Positions 1 through 8,100 of a stretch of 33,055 nt of DNA are shown here, piece by piece. Under the pieces are notes generated by a model, which did not search any database, was not told where the DNA came from, and saw only the letters and a program-made list of their open reading frames with translations. The stretch lies in contig JAKAFO010000014.1 in the NCBI GenBank assembly GCA_021819735.1, positions 1 through 33,055 on the forward strand. Reading direction: 5' to 3'. Both the position numbers and the translations under genes were made by a program. Positions within the stretch are counted from its first letter, which is position 1. The number at the start of each line of letters is the position of its first letter. This DNA is from Deltaproteobacteria bacterium (lineage in GTDB: Bacteria > Desulfobacterota > Desulfobacteria > Desulfobacterales > Desulfosarcinaceae).

Positions 1-307
1 CCGGCCCGGCATCGATGATACGGCACTGGGCCGGATCGATGCCGTTTTGTTTGAGACGTGTCTCCACCTGGGCGCGGAAAAGGGTCAGCGATTGGCCGGG
101 CAACGGGGCCCGCCCGAGGTCGATCCGGCCCAGGGTTTCGGCTTGACCGGCTTCGCCGCCCTGGATCTGGGCAATGTGGCTCAAAAGAATGTCCTCTTCG
201 TCCACCGCGGCCTTGGGTGCCAGCGTTATTTGCAAGGGCTCCCCCGCCACAGCCATGACCGCCGTCAGCAGGATGCAGAACACCACCCCCCGACCGATCC
301 GACTCAT
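1..307 (-). CDS. flgA: FlgA, P-ring assembly chaperone (partial, C-terminus beyond left edge)
   Basis: This is the N-terminal 102 codons of a periplasmic protein. It starts MSRIGRGVVFCILLTAVMAV, a basic N-terminus followed by a hydrophobic stretch ending near Ala-Gly, which is a typical Sec signal peptide. The mature part (EDILLSHIAQIQGG, LGRAPLPGQSLTL, LKQNGID) resembles the N-terminal region of FlgA, the chaperone needed to polymerise the FlgI P ring around the rod. The position directly after flgG is the usual place for flgA. The start is uncertain. The ATG at 307 gives the best signal peptide but has no clear ribosome site. An in-frame ATG at 331, only 4 nt after the flgG stop, adds eight residues. 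The gene runs off the window, so its C-terminal SAF-like domain is not visible. Confidence 0.8.
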   Translation of the reverse strand, partial: MSRIGRGVVFCILLTAVMAVAGEPLQITLAPKAAVDEEDILLSHIAQIQGGEAGQAETLGRIDLGRAPLPGQSLTLFRAQVETRLKQNGIDPAQCRIIDAGP

Positions 308-335
308 TTTATGAAGAATGCATGTATGCATGAGG

Positions 336-1124
336 TTACCGCTTCAAGTTGTTGGCCGTCTGGAGCATTTCGTCGGAGGTCTGAATGGCCTTGCTGTTGA
401 TTTCGTAGGCCCGCTGGGCCGTGATCATGTTGACCATTTCATCCACGACGCTCACGTTGGACATTTCCAGGTACCCCTGGGCGAGGGTGCCGAAACCCTC
501 CTCCCCCGGTGTGCCGGTCGATGGGTCTCCGGACGAGTCGGTCTCCAGGAACAGGTTGCGGCCGATGGCTTCCAGGCCGGCCGGGTTGGCGAAGCGCACC
601 GTCTGGATGCTGCCCACGTCCACGGGCTGGTCCTGTCCCGGTTGGCGCACCGATACCGTGCCGTCGGTGGCGATGGAGACGGCCGTGGCGTCGGTGGGAA
701 TGGTGATTCCCGGTTCGAGCAGATAGCCGTCGGCGGTCACGATGCGGCCTTCGCTGTCGATCTTGAAATTGCCGGCCCTGGAGTAGGCGTTGTCACCGTT
801 GGGCTGGGTGATCTGGAAAAACCCTTCGCCCTCGATGGCAATATCCAATTCATTTTCGGTGTGCTGGAAATCGCCCTGGGTGAACAGCTTGGAGGTGGCC
901 ACCGTACGGGTACCGTGGCCGATCTGAATCCCCGTGGGAACCATGTTGTCGCCGGCGGCGCTCACGCCCGGTGCGCGCATGGTTTCGTAGAGCAGGTCCT
1001 GGAATTCGGCCCGGCTGCGCTTGAAGCCGGCCGTGCTCACATTGGAAAGGTTGTTGGCGATGACGTCGATGTTGGTCGATTGGGCCTGCATGCCCGATGC
1101 CGCGGTCCAAAGGCTGCGAATCAT
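336..1124 (-). CDS. flgG: FlgG, distal rod protein
   Basis: This 262-residue protein is the standard length for FlgG, which builds the distal rod crossing periplasm and outer membrane. It opens with [20 protein letters not shown] and then [20 protein letters not shown], the conserved N-terminal rod/hook motif. It ends with the matching amphipathic helix ([20 protein letters not shown], then [11 protein letters not shown]). The middle ([17 protein letters not shown]-like region, [13 protein letters not shown]) is characteristic of FlgG/FlgF. It is exported by the flagellar type III system without a cleaved signal. It lies between flgF and flgA in the operon that begins at the sigma-54 motif at 1954-1969. 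The ATG start is preceded by GGAG. Confidence 0.97.
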   Translation of the reverse strand: MIRSLWTAASGMQAQSTNIDVIANNLSNVSTAGFKRSRAEFQDLLYETMRAPGVSAAGDNMVPTGIQIGHGTRTVATSKLFTQGDFQHTENELDIAIEGEGFFQITQPNGDNAYSRAGNFKIDSEGRIVTADGYLLEPGITIPTDATAVSIATDGTVSVRQPGQDQPVDVGSIQTVRFANPAGLEAIGRNLFLETDSSGDPSTGTPGEEGFGTLAQGYLEMSNVSVVDEMVNMITAQRAYEINSKAIQTSDEMLQTANNLKR

Positions 1125-1162
1125 ACTATTACTTCTCCAATCTGCCGAAAAGTTGCGTCATG

Positions 1163-1909
1163 TTATGCGCTCCGGCCGACTTCGTTGACGGTTTTGGCGG
1201 TGGCCTCGTCCGCGGTGCGGATCATGCGCTGATAGGCCTCGAACACCCGCAGGGTTTCGATCATCTCGGTCATGGTGCGGATGGCATCCACATTGGAGGC
1301 TTCCACGTAGCCTTGGGCCACTTGGCTATCTCCTTCTTCCACGGGCTGGCCCTGGACGCCCGGGGCGGGCATGAAAAGGGTATCTCCGGTTTTGACCAGG
1401 TTGTACGGTTCCGGGAAATCCACCACGCGAATTGTGGCCACCGAATCGCCGTCCACGAAGACTTCGCCCTGATCGCCGATCGTAACGGCGCCTTCGTCGA
1501 TGGCGATTTCGCCCCCCTGCCCCAACACCGGCCAGCCTTCGGCCGTGGCCAGCACGCCATCGGCATTGACCGTAAAATTGCCTTTGCGGGTGAAGCGCGA
1601 ACCGTCGGGGGTCTGAATTTCGAAAAAGCCCTTACCGACGATGGCCACATCCAGGGAGTTGCCGGTGCGGGTCAAGGGGCCGTTGTCATAGTTGGTGCGC
1701 GCCTCCATGGGCGGCGCATAGGGGGTGATTCGGCCGGGTTCGGTTGCGGCGGCCGCGGGGGTCGCGCTATCGGCCGGATTCATGCGGAAAAGGGGCTGAT
1801 CGGCTTTGAAGCCGGAAGTATTTACGTTGGCCAGGTTGTTGGAGAGCAGGTCCAACCGCATCTGCTGTAACAACGCCCCCGCCGCTGCCTGGTAAATCGT
1901 TCCGCTCAT
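1163..1909 (-). CDS. flgF: FlgF, proximal rod protein
   Basis: This 248-residue rod protein begins MSGTIYQAAAGALLQQMRLD and NNLANVNTSGFKADQPLFRM and has the C-terminal heptad-rich helix (ASNVDAIRTMTEMIETLRVF). It also has the family core LDVAIVGKGFFEIQT. The N-terminal helix is less canonical than that of FlgG, and the gene precedes flgG, so FlgF is the best call. It forms part of the periplasmic rod and is a type III export substrate. It is the first gene of its operon, with a near-perfect sigma-54 promoter centred about 50 bp upstream and an AAGGA ribosome site 9 nt before the ATG. The gap to flgG is 38 nt. Confidence 0.94.
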   Translation of the reverse strand: MSGTIYQAAAGALLQQMRLDLLSNNLANVNTSGFKADQPLFRMNPADSATPAAAATEPGRITPYAPPMEARTNYDNGPLTRTGNSLDVAIVGKGFFEIQTPDGSRFTRKGNFTVNADGVLATAEGWPVLGQGGEIAIDEGAVTIGDQGEVFVDGDSVATIRVVDFPEPYNLVKTGDTLFMPAPGVQGQPVEEGDSQVAQGYVEASNVDAIRTMTEMIETLRVFEAYQRMIRTADEATAKTVNEVGRSA

Positions 1910-1953
1910 GGCCTGTCATCCTTTCCAACTCGCGTTGACGCTGGTATTGGGAT

Positions 1954-1969
1954 AGCAACCTGTGTGCCA
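1954..1969 (-). promoter_or_regulatory. sigma-54 promoter of the flgF-flgG-flgA operon
   Basis: Read on the minus strand the sequence is TGGCACACAGGTTGCT. It matches the -24/-12 consensus TGGCAC-N5-TTGCW at every defined position and has the obligatory GG-N10-GC spacing. Transcription should start near 1942, giving a leader of about 32 nt before the flgF ATG at 1909. The site falls in the 146-bp gap between flgF and the small membrane protein gene. Confidence 0.85.
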
Positions 1970-2032
1970 GCACCCGTCGAGCAATTTAAGAATAAAATTC
2001 CAGCATGTTACACGGATGGCACAGGCGCCGGC

Positions 2033-2046
2033 GTCAATAAACCGGC
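2033..2046. promoter_or_regulatory. possible activator half-site upstream of the flgF promoter
   Basis: The plus-strand sequence is GTCAATAAACCGGC. Its left nine bases equal the left part of the FleQ box described in Pseudomonas (GTCAATAAATTGAC as the idealised form), but the right arm is CGGC, not TGAC. It lies 64 bp upstream of the -24 element, a usual place for an EBP site. A similar sequence (GTCAAGAAACCGCC) lies at 8066-8079 upstream of the flhA promoter. This is inference from resemblance only. Confidence 0.25.
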
Positions 2047-2055
2047 AACTCTTGC

Positions 2056-2604
2056 CTAGGCCACGGCCATCACCTTGCGTCCGATGTGGGCATTGCGGCC
2101 GGCTTTCATCTTGAGGGCCAGAGCCACTTCGCTCAGCGAGACACCCAATTGCTGGGCAATTTCGGCAGCGGCCATGCCCTCTTCGGCCAGGGTGGAGATG
2201 CTCTGGGTGATCGACACCTCGGCCGTTTGCGCGGCAGGCAGATCGCGTCGAGATGTCTCGACGGTTCTTTCAGCCAAGGACGGGGCTGGGCGTGATTCGG
2301 CCACGGCTTCCGTCATGGGCAGTGCATGGTTCACCAGGGCCTTGAGCTTGCACCGTTCGGTCTCGATGAGGGTCGTGAGGACGTCGAACACCGCGTCAAC
2401 CTGCTGGATGAGCACTTGGCGGTGAATCCGGTCGTCAAAACCCGTGGGCGCCACCGGCGCGTCTTCGGGGGCCGGCATTGCGGCCGCCAGGGCTTCCCTG
2501 TTGCGCTTCAGACGGATCAGACGGACGCATAGGCCGATCAGGATCAGGGCCGGCAATCCGGCCGCGCTTAACAAAAGCCACAAGGGAATGGTGATGCTCA
2601 GCAT
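2056..2604 (-). CDS. Unrecognised membrane-anchored protein with C-terminal HTH-like segment, distal to fliA
   Basis: This is a 182-residue protein that I cannot assign to a named function. Residues 4-31 form one hydrophobic transmembrane segment followed by a basic stop (RLIRLKRNR). Residues 57-95 form a helical, probably coiled-coil region (VLIQQVDAVFDVLTTLIETE). Residues 100-135 are low-complexity linker. Residues 138-167 (LAEEGMAAAEIAQQLGVSLS) look like a helix-turn-helix. The layout of one membrane anchor, coiled coil and small HTH-like end resembles the DUF2802/DUF6115-type proteins often found beside fliA or chemotaxis genes, but that is resemblance by eye. It is the last gene of the flhA-flhF-flhG-fliA unit, 24 nt after fliA. 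The ATG has a GGAG ribosome site 7 nt upstream. Confidence 0.75.
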   Translation of the reverse strand: MLSITIPLWLLLSAAGLPALILIGLCVRLIRLKRNREALAAAMPAPEDAPVAPTGFDDRIHRQVLIQQVDAVFDVLTTLIETERCKLKALVNHALPMTEAVAESRPAPSLAERTVETSRRDLPAAQTAEVSITQSISTLAEEGMAAAEIAQQLGVSLSEVALALKMKAGRNAHIGRKVMAVA

Positions 2605-2628
2605 GGGCGTGCTCCAAAGGATATACGG

Positions 2629-3402
2629 TTATTCTTCCAGCAGGCCATCCTTGCGCAATTTGTTGCGCAGGCGGATCACGGCCTGGGAGTGGATCTGGGA
2701 AACCCTGGATTCGGTGATGTCCAGGGCCTGGCCGATCTCTTTCATGGTCATCTCATCGCTGTAGTACATGGAGACCACCAGGCGCTCTTTTTCGGGCAGC
2801 GCTTCGATATGCTGGGCCAGGGTGTTTTTGACCTCTTTGATCGTGGTCAGCGAAAGGGCATCGTCGCCTTCGTTGTTGGCCAGATAGTTGAGGAAGTTGT
2901 CCTTTTCCTCCTTGGTGGTGCAGCCGATCTCTTCGAAGCTGATAAACGAGATGCTGGACATGCGCTTGACCTGATAGAATTGATCCAAGTCCATCTCCAT
3001 CTCCGCGGCCAGCTCCTCGTCCTTGACTTCCCGCCCGAGCTGCTGTTCGAGCTTCAGGTAGGCTTTTTCCAGGCTGCGGATCTTCTTGCGGGTGGTTCGG
3101 CCCAGGAAATCCCGGGAGCGCAGTTCGCTGAGCACGGCCCCCTTGATGCGGAACACCGCGTAGGTCATGAACTTGTTGTCCCGGGAGGGATCGTAACGCT
3201 CGATGGCCTGGATCAAGCCGATGATCCCCACATTGACCAGATCGTCCACTTCCACGGTGGACGGCAGGTGCGTGGCGATGCGGTTGACGATGCGGTTAAC
3301 ATAAGGCAGATATTCCGCGATGATCTCGTTGCGCAGGATGTGATCGTCCTTTTTCAACTTTCTCAGTTGGGATTCTTTGACTGGCATTTCTTGCCCCCCC
3401 AT
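2629..3402 (-). CDS. fliA: FliA, flagellar sigma-28 factor
   Basis: This 257-residue sigma-70-family factor has region 2 (LPYVNRIVNRIATHLPS, DDLVNVGIIGLIQAIERYD, FMTYAVFRIKGAVLSELRS), region 3 (RKKIRSLEKAYLKLEQQLGR) and region 4 (LPEKERLVVSMYYSDEMTMK and ITESRVSQIHSQAVIRLRNK). The FMTYAVFRIKGAVLSELRS stretch and the absence of region 1 are typical of FliA. It recruits RNA polymerase to late flagellar promoters; a near-consensus target lies in this window at 29820-29846 before the flagellin gene. It sits in the flhF-flhG-fliA order common in polar flagellates. The start is ambiguous: the ATG at 3402 lacks a clear ribosome site, while an in-frame ATG at 3387 follows a GGGGGG run. No FlgM anti-sigma gene is visible in the window. 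Confidence 0.97.
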   Translation of the reverse strand: MGGQEMPVKESQLRKLKKDDHILRNEIIAEYLPYVNRIVNRIATHLPSTVEVDDLVNVGIIGLIQAIERYDPSRDNKFMTYAVFRIKGAVLSELRSRDFLGRTTRKKIRSLEKAYLKLEQQLGREVKDEELAAEMEMDLDQFYQVKRMSSISFISFEEIGCTTKEEKDNFLNYLANNEGDDALSLTTIKEVKNTLAQHIEALPEKERLVVSMYYSDEMTMKEIGQALDITESRVSQIHSQAVIRLRNKLRKDGLLEE

Positions 3403-3424
3403 GATTCTAAATTTTTGACAAACT

Positions 3425-4318
3425 TCAATTGATCTCGGTCAAAGACCAATCGGCGGTGCGGCCGCGCCGTTCTGGCGCCGGCGTACTGGCGATCTTACGT
3501 GCGAGTGCGGCAAAGTTTCGGCTGGATTTGGCCAGGGGCGCCATCTCGGTGACCGCCCGCTGCTGCCGGACGCCTTTTCGGATGTGCGGGTCCGTCAGAA
3601 CGCAACCGTAGTACTCCATTGAAATATTCAGGAAACGATCCGCCACCAGATTCAATTGGCGGTATACATCGTCGGCCTCCTGAACGCTGGCGGCCAAATT
3701 GACGACCAGCTTAAAATGGTCGGTGCCGTATTTGACCGACAACACCTTCATCATGGCATAGGCGTCGGTGATGGAGGTGGGCTCGGGAGTGGCTACCAGC
3801 AGGATCTCATCGGCGTTGATGTTGAAGTAGAGCACGTTGGAAGAGATGCCGGCGGCCGTATCGATGAGCATGATGTCGAAATCGTGGATGAAGGCGTCCA
3901 ACTGGCTGAACACCAGGTAGCGCTCCTGCTGGGTCAGGGCGGTCAAATCCTGAATGCCCGAGGCGGCCGGCAGGATCTTTACGTCGCCCGGTCCGGTAAT
4001 CACCACCTCGGACAGTTGCTTTTCGCCGCGGATGACATGTGAAAGATTGAACTGGGGCGTCAGGCCCAACAGCACATCCAGGTTGCCCAGGCCCAGGTCG
4101 GCATCGAAGATCAAGACGCGCTTGCCGAAGCGGCGCAGGGTGTAGCCCAGATTGGCCACGATATTGGTTTTGCCCACGCCGCCCTTGCCGCTGGTGATGG
4201 CGACAATCTTGGGATACCCGCCGCCGGACGTGCGCCGCGCTTTGCTGGTGGGCTCCGCGGGGTCGGTCTTGCGATCTTCCAGGCGGATGATTTTGTTCGA
4301 AGTGTTGTTCTGTTTCAT
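3425..4318 (-). CDS. flhG: FlhG (FleN/YlxH), MinD-like ATPase controlling flagellar number
   Basis: This is a 297-residue MinD/ParA-type ATPase. A linker of about 38 residues precedes ITSGKGGVGKTNIVANLGYT, the deviant Walker A with its signature lysine. Then come VLIFDADLGLGNLDVLLGL (switch I region) and IMLIDTAAGISSNVLYF (switch II). FlhG antagonises FlhF and, in gamma-proteobacteria, inhibits the FleQ/FlrA master EBP, of which a homologue is encoded at 28274-29344. The ATG at 4318 is chosen because it has AGGA 9 nt upstream and follows the flhF stop by 4 nt. A longer reading frame from a TTG at 4342 would overlap flhF. Apparently intact. No N-terminal DQAxxLR-type FlhF-activating motif is obvious. 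Confidence 0.94.
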   Translation of the reverse strand: MKQNNTSNKIIRLEDRKTDPAEPTSKARRTSGGGYPKIVAITSGKGGVGKTNIVANLGYTLRRFGKRVLIFDADLGLGNLDVLLGLTPQFNLSHVIRGEKQLSEVVITGPGDVKILPAASGIQDLTALTQQERYLVFSQLDAFIHDFDIMLIDTAAGISSNVLYFNINADEILLVATPEPTSITDAYAMMKVLSVKYGTDHFKLVVNLAASVQEADDVYRQLNLVADRFLNISMEYYGCVLTDPHIRKGVRQQRAVTEMAPLAKSSRNFAALARKIASTPAPERRGRTADWSLTEIN

Positions 4319-4322
4319 GTTT

Positions 4323-5795
4323 TCAAATCCTGCTGCCGGCAAAGCGGTTTCGCGCCAGGCGATCGATGGGTTTGGGAACGAGAAGCGACATGCAACACAT
4401 GCGGCAGGGCTTGAACCCCTGGTTCATGGCTTCGGTGGCATCCTTGAACACCACGGCGTTGTCGTTGTTGATGCGACCGACGGATTTACAGATGCGATCG
4501 TGAAAAATGTCCGAATTGCGGTTGGCGATATATGGCGCCTCAGCCACCGCGGCGGGACGGCGTTGGACGATGGTGAGGGCCGGAGGCGCCGCTTGCGGCT
4601 CTTCTTCCTGGGGCCACTCCTGGGACAATAGCATGGCGGCCAGCCCGTGCGCGGTCAGATCGCGCACGCCTTCGGGCACCTGCGGCCCGGTGCTGACAAA
4701 ACGGATGGGCAAATGGGCCAGGGCCATCTGGTTGATGAAGGGTCCGGCCTGCCCGATCCAATCCAGATGCGTCGGCAGCAGGCAATGGATGCCCAACGGC
4801 TTGAACAGCGCCACGCTCTTGGCCATGACCGCTTCCTGGGCCGCGGCGCTGAAGAGCAGATGGACTTGGGCGCGATCCAGTACCCTGATCATGCGCGCCA
4901 GGGCGTCCCGGCGGCCGAGTTCCTTAGGGTTCAGGCCCGGCGTATCCACCACCATTTGCACATCCGCCAGGCGGTCCATCAGGCGGCTCAAGTGACTCGG
5001 GTCGTGGGCGGTCTCGAAAGGCAGCCCCATGATCTCGGCGTAACGTTCCAGCTCCGCGGTCCCTGCGATGCGCTGGTCGTCCAGGCTGACGAGGATGGTT
5101 TTCTGACCGGTGCGCATCAGATGGCGGGCCGCCAATTTGGCGGCCATGGTGGTTTTTCCCACCCCATTGGCGCCGACCAGCACGATCATGCGAGGCCCCT
5201 GGGCGGCGTCGGGCTTTGCTGCCGCCAGCCAGCCTTTGGCTGCAATCAATTGCGCCAGCAGCGCCGAATGATCGCCACCCGGATCGACCATGCCCAGGTT
5301 TTCGGCCTGGACGGCCATTTCGGTGGCGATCCCCTTGCCGAGGCCTTGGGCCGTCAGTATGGTCATCAGCGACTCATAGAGCGAAGGACCATTTTCAGCG
5401 GGCCGGACGGCGGGCGCCTGTTCCTGGGTCTCTTCCATCCAGCGATTCAGTTTGGGTTGCAGCTTTTGCTGCCCGGTACGCGTGATGGGGGTGTATTGCT
5501 TCAAGATGCGCTCGATGCCCGCCGAGGCTCTGGGAGCGGATTGGACGGCATCGCGGTTGTTTTCTTCTCTAGATAGATCGTTCAGAGCGCGCAGCTCTTC
5601 GGGGGTGGCATCTTTGGCCGCAGTCGGATCGATGGCGGCGGTGACCACTACTTGACCAACGGATTTGAGGCCGAACAGGCTGCCCGCTTTTTTGACGTTC
5701 TTGGCCGACAGGATCACGGCCTCTTCGCCGAACTCTTTGCGCACCATGCGCAGGGCCTCGGCCATGTTGGGGGCTTCGAATCGTTTAATCTTCAT
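4323..5795 (-). CDS. flhF: FlhF, SRP-family GTPase with altered G motifs and a C-terminal Cys/His module
   Basis: This 490-residue protein is longer than most FlhF. Residues 1-30 (MKIKRFEAPNMAEALRMVRK) are the conserved FlhF N-terminus. Residues 85-200 form the variable B region. Residues 201-390 form the NG-type GTPase, with P loop GANGVGKT (208-215), RYAEIMGLPFE and VPEGVRDL. Three nucleotide motifs differ from usual: DDQR (239-242) for DTYR, DTPGL (284-288) for DTAGR, and THLD (342-345) for TKxD. Residues 421-468 add a separate segment (YIANRNSDIF, H432, C436, then GFKPCRMCC with C464/C467/C468) that fits the small Ada-type metal-binding fold. FlhF sets polar placement of the flagellum and recruits FliF. 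Its start lies inside the end of flhA (11-nt overlap). The family call is firm; effects on GTPase activity and metal binding are inferred. Confidence 0.93.
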   Translation of the reverse strand: MKIKRFEAPNMAEALRMVRKEFGEEAVILSAKNVKKAGSLFGLKSVGQVVVTAAIDPTAAKDATPEELRALNDLSREENNRDAVQSAPRASAGIERILKQYTPITRTGQQKLQPKLNRWMEETQEQAPAVRPAENGPSLYESLMTILTAQGLGKGIATEMAVQAENLGMVDPGGDHSALLAQLIAAKGWLAAAKPDAAQGPRMIVLVGANGVGKTTMAAKLAARHLMRTGQKTILVSLDDQRIAGTAELERYAEIMGLPFETAHDPSHLSRLMDRLADVQMVVDTPGLNPKELGRRDALARMIRVLDRAQVHLLFSAAAQEAVMAKSVALFKPLGIHCLLPTHLDWIGQAGPFINQMALAHLPIRFVSTGPQVPEGVRDLTAHGLAAMLLSQEWPQEEEPQAAPPALTIVQRRPAAVAEAPYIANRNSDIFHDRICKSVGRINNDNAVVFKDATEAMNQGFKPCRMCCMSLLVPKPIDRLARNRFAGSRI

Positions 5796-7896
5796 CCTTC
5801 AGCTCCGCTACTCCCAGGGATTGGATTTTGACGTTGGGCAATATCTCTTCATAGGCCAGAACCACTAAATGGGGGATGAATCGATCCACCAGTTTTTTGA
5901 CATGGGCACGAATTTGACCCGAACAGAGCACCAGCGGCTGCAACCCGCGCTGGGCGTATTTATCCAGTTGCTCGGCCAAACGGTGCATCAGGCGTTGGGC
6001 GGTCTGGGGATTCATGGCCAGGTACTCGCCCTGATCGGTGCGCTGCAGCGATTCGGCGATGCGGCGTTCGGCGGTCTGCCCCAGGGAGACGGCCGTCATC
6101 TGGCCGTCCGGCGTCAGGTACTGGCGCGTAATGGTGCGGGACAGGGCCTGGCGCACATGCTCGGTAAGGCTGTCCAGTTGTTTGGTCGAGGGGGCCCAGT
6201 CGGCCATGGCTTCCACCACTGTAAGCAAGTCGCGGATCGGGATTTGTTCCATCAACAGGTTCTGCAACACGCGTACCACACCGCCCAGGGAAAGTTGGCT
6301 GGGGACCAGTTCGTCCACGGCCTTGGGATGGGTCTCCTTGAGTTTGTCCAGCAATGCTTGCACTTCCTGACGTCCGATCAGTTCATGGGCATGGCGCCGA
6401 ATGACATCGGAGATATGGGTCGTCAGCACCGTGGCCAGATCCACCACCGTGTACCCCTTGGCCAAAGCGTCTTCCCGTTGACGCTCCTTGATCCACAGTG
6501 CGTCAATGCCGTAGGTGGGTTCCTTGGTGGGGATGCCTTTGAGGCTTTCGTCGGCATTGCCCGGATTCATGGCCAGAAAGTAGTTGAGCATCAGATCGCC
6601 CCGGGCGACTTCGTTGCCTTTCAACTTGATGGCGTATTCACCCGGTTTGAGCTGCATGTTGTCTTGGATATGGATGGACGGCACCACGATGCCCAGTTCC
6701 TGGGCGATCTGGCGGCGAATGGACTTGATGCGCTCCAGAAGCTCGCCGTCCTGCTGGGCATCCACCATGGGAATGAGGCCGTAGCCGATCTCCAGCCCCA
6801 GAATGTCAACGGGCGGCAGCGGCTTGAAGGATTCGGTGGTCTCCTTGGCGGCATCTTCCGCGGGGGCCTTTTCGGCCGACGCTTCGGCGGCCTTGCGCTG
6901 GCGCTCGTTCTTGACCAGCAGGTACGCCACGCCGCCGACGAAAGCCCCCAGGATGAAGAAAGGCACGGTGGGCAGGCCCGGAATGATACCGAAGCAGAAG
7001 AGGATCGCCGCCGCCACCGCCAGAACGCGGGGCTTGAGGAAGAGCTGGGTGCTGATTTCCAGGCCCAGGTTGCTGTCGGCGCCGGCCCGGCTGACCACGA
7101 TGCCGGCGGCCGTGGAGATGATCAGGGCCGGCACCTGGCTGACCAGACCATCGCCCACGGTGAGCAGCGTATAGTTATGGGCGGCCTCGGCGAAGCTCAT
7201 GTCGTTCTGGAACACGCCGATGGCGAACCCGGCGATGATGTTGATGAGCGTAATGATGATGCCGGCAATGGCATCGCCGCGTACGAATTTATTGGCACCG
7301 TCCATGGCACCGTAATATTCCGACTCCTTGGAAAGCAGGCGGCGCCGTTCACGCGCCTCCTGCTCGTCGATCATGCCGGCGTTCAGATCGGCATCGATGC
7401 TCATCTGCTTGCCGGGCATGGCGTCCAGGGTGAAGCGGGCCGCCACTTCGGCGATGCGCCCGGCGCCCTTGGTGATGACCACGAAGTTGACCACCACCAG
7501 GATGCAGAAGACGATGATGCCCACCACGAAGTTGCCGCCCACCACGAAATCGCCGAAGGCCATGATCACTTTGCCGGCCGCCTGGGTCCCCTCGCTGCCG
7601 TGCAGCAGGATCATGCGGGTGGAGGCGATATTGAGGGCCAGGCGGAACAACGTGGTCAGCAGCAGGATGGACGGAAAAGCCGAAAACTCCAGGGGCTTCA
7701 ATACATACATACCCACCAGCAGCACCATCAGGGAGATGGTGATGTTGAAGGTCAGGAACAGGTCGAGCATTATGGTGGGGATGGGGATGATCATGACCAT
7801 GAGAATGCACATGGTCACGAAACCCATCGCCACGTCGGCGTTCTTGCTGATGAAGGCGAAGCGTCCGAGCAGTCCGTTGGTTTGAACAGTTTCCAT
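5785..7896 (-). CDS. flhA: FlhA, export gate protein
   Basis: FlhA forms the nonameric cytoplasmic ring and proton-conducting part of the flagellar type III export gate. From the ATG at 7896 the protein has 703 residues. It has about eight membrane segments in the N-terminal half, the signature LLTTLFRLALNIASTRMILL, and the FHIPEP-region sequence KGAGRIAEVAARFTLDAMPG followed by KQMSIDADLNAGMIDEQEAR. A soluble C-terminal domain runs from about residue 370. The 7896 start is preferred because GGAAGG lies 6 nt upstream. A further in-frame ATG at 7956 lies inside a sigma-54-like motif and has a poorly placed ribosome site. The gene starts a new transcription unit after a 204-bp gap from flhB and overlaps flhF by 11 nt. 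Confidence 0.97.
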   Translation of the reverse strand: METVQTNGLLGRFAFISKNADVAMGFVTMCILMVMIIPIPTIMLDLFLTFNITISLMVLLVGMYVLKPLEFSAFPSILLLTTLFRLALNIASTRMILLHGSEGTQAAGKVIMAFGDFVVGGNFVVGIIVFCILVVVNFVVITKGAGRIAEVAARFTLDAMPGKQMSIDADLNAGMIDEQEARERRRLLSKESEYYGAMDGANKFVRGDAIAGIIITLINIIAGFAIGVFQNDMSFAEAAHNYTLLTVGDGLVSQVPALIISTAAGIVVSRAGADSNLGLEISTQLFLKPRVLAVAAAILFCFGIIPGLPTVPFFILGAFVGGVAYLLVKNERQRKAAEASAEKAPAEDAAKETTESFKPLPPVDILGLEIGYGLIPMVDAQQDGELLERIKSIRRQIAQELGIVVPSIHIQDNMQLKPGEYAIKLKGNEVARGDLMLNYFLAMNPGNADESLKGIPTKEPTYGIDALWIKERQREDALAKGYTVVDLATVLTTHISDVIRRHAHELIGRQEVQALLDKLKETHPKAVDELVPSQLSLGGVVRVLQNLLMEQIPIRDLLTVVEAMADWAPSTKQLDSLTEHVRQALSRTITRQYLTPDGQMTAVSLGQTAERRIAESLQRTDQGEYLAMNPQTAQRLMHRLAEQLDKYAQRGLQPLVLCSGQIRAHVKKLVDRFIPHLVVLAYEEILPNVKIQSLGVAELKDED

Positions 7897-7944
7897 TGCT
7901 AACCTTCCGCCAAGCGTTGATTTGTAGCTGACGACAGGCAATTT

Positions 7945-7960
7945 TGCATTTTCCATGCCT
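7945..7960 (-). promoter_or_regulatory. Probable sigma-54 promoter of the flhA-flhF-flhG-fliA operon
   Basis: On the minus strand the sequence is AGGCATGGAAAATGCA. It keeps the invariant GG-N10-GC pair but departs from TGGCAC-N5-TTGCA at three flanking positions, so it is weaker than the other sites here. It lies 49 bp before the flhA ATG at 7896, and start-site spacing would give a leader of about 37 nt carrying the GGAAGG ribosome site. The 204-bp gap after flhB supports a promoter here. Confidence 0.5.
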
Positions 7961-8100
7961 GGTTACGGAAGTATTCGTGAAGGGGTGCAGCGGAGCTGAT
8001 CTGCTTGAAATAGCGATTGAATTTAAGACGGCAAGGATTGGATTGGAGCGGACACCGGGCGCAGTGTCAAGAAACCGCCGTGGGACCAGGGCGCCACCGG

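Noticed and set aside
1985-2055. Possible terminator after the small membrane protein gene
   Set aside because: Only a 5-bp GCCGG/CCGGC stem with a 10-nt loop is present, without a U-tract.
5869-7902. 677-codon open frame on the plus strand
   Set aside because: It lies exactly opposite flhA, is extremely rich in His, Asp, Gln and Gly, resembles nothing, and is the expected shadow of a GC-rich gene.
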